Shown one piece after another: positions 63,736-64,000 of a DNA stretch of 64,000 nucleotides. Numbering within the stretch: position 1 is the first letter of the stretch; every line of letters begins with the position of its first letter. Source of the stretch: Imperialibacter sp. EC-SDR9 (lineage in GTDB: Bacteria; Bacteroidota; Bacteroidia; Cytophagales; Cyclobacteriaceae). A program made the position numbers and the translations under genes. Below the pieces are notes generated by a model that ran no database searches, was not told the DNA's origin, and saw only the letters and a list, made by a program, of their open reading frames with translations. The stretch is taken from NCBI RefSeq assembly GCF_902498805.1, contig NZ_LR701602.1, forward strand, positions 1 through 64,000, written 5' to 3'.

Positions 63736-63907
63736 GTAACTGAGTCGAATTTTGACCGCCTGATTATCACGCTTTGCAAACATTGGTTTTCTATTTAGTT
63801 GAAAAAAGACTAGTTTGATTTGTTGTACTGGGTTGTTTTTCAGTGGGTGGCGATTACTTTTAATCTGGCATATCTAATGGAAATCGATACTCGTTAAATA
63901 ACGCCCG

Positions 63908-64000
63908 ATGGAAAAGAAATACAGGTATTTAGGGTTTTTCCTGCTGTTGCTAATTCCATTGACCCTACTTGGGTTTTACAGGACCTACTTTGGCCTGGCT
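63908..64000 (+). CDS. Partial membrane protein at right edge
   Basis: The first 31 codons of a gene cut by the window end: ATG at 63908, a short basic start (MEKKYRY), then a hydrophobic helix (LGFFLLLLIPLTLLGFY) and RTYFGLA. The look is that of a polytopic or anchored membrane protein, not a secreted one, as no cleavage site is seen in the visible part. Family not identified. Confidence 0.7.
   Translation, partial: MEKKYRYLGFFLLLLIPLTLLGFYRTYFGLA

Noticed and set aside
1-64000. tRNA, rRNA, CRISPR, transposase and prophage features
   Set aside because: Scanned by eye in intergenic parts and not seen; a covariance-model search would be decisive and could not be run.

Overview
The window is chromosomal DNA of a Bacteroidota bacterium, most likely of the order Cytophagales (the order is inference). 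Reasons: a SusC/SusD outer-membrane pair, a gliding/type IX sorting (CHU_C) domain remnant, promoters of the TAnnTTTG type, little use of Shine-Dalgarno sites, an arginine cluster built on the acyl-ornithine carbamoyltransferase ArgF', and several lipoproteins and TPR histidine kinases typical of the phylum. I saw no tRNA or rRNA gene, CRISPR array, prophage or intact insertion sequence.

Layout: 0.1-2.5 kb holds a CHU_C fragment, a DUF4287 protein and small unknown proteins. 2.5-9.6 kb holds cmk, ispH, then nqrABCDE (Na+-pumping NADH:quinone reductase, with no nqrF in the window), a terminator and a DUF502 protein. 9.8-22.5 kb is the arginine cluster: GNAT-argG-argC-argF', then a SusC-SusD-lipoprotein cassette with its own long leader and terminator, then argB-argE-like-argH. 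argD is absent from it. 22.6-31 kb holds stress and envelope genes: a DUF2807 adhesin-like protein, a YdeI-like protein, an ECF sigma factor with a cysteine-bearing C-terminal extension plus two downstream genes, a cold-shock protein, a PadR-FtsX-type permease pair and an amidohydrolase.

31-42.3 kb is signalling and sugar metabolism: a histidine kinase whose membrane domain matches the plant ethylene receptor ETR1 at the Asp, Cys and His positions, with a single-domain response regulator; two sugar isomerases, a TonB receptor, a TMEM220 protein and Ppx/GppA; then a TPR histidine kinase, a possible pseudokinase and a LuxR-type regulator. 42.3-47.4 kb is a methionine operon behind a SAM-I riboswitch: MetH split over two genes, then metF. 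47.5-53.1 kb holds HMG-CoA lyase and a leftward group (M23 peptidase; CapA-MerR-DprA-DnaJ/TPR). 53.2-64 kb holds alaS, gatB, a TlpA-like lipoprotein, a coiled-coil protein, an AlkD-like protein, an M1 peptidase, a REP-like palindrome, a sodium:solute symporter and the start of a membrane protein cut by the window edge.

Points most worth following: the ETR1-like sensor, the SusCD cassette inside the arginine cluster, alanine at the ArgF' specificity position, a second competing P1 strand behind the SAM riboswitch, the putative pseudokinase between a kinase and its regulator, and the ECF factor with a Cys-rich tail. All family assignments come from reading the sequence and recall; no database search was run.
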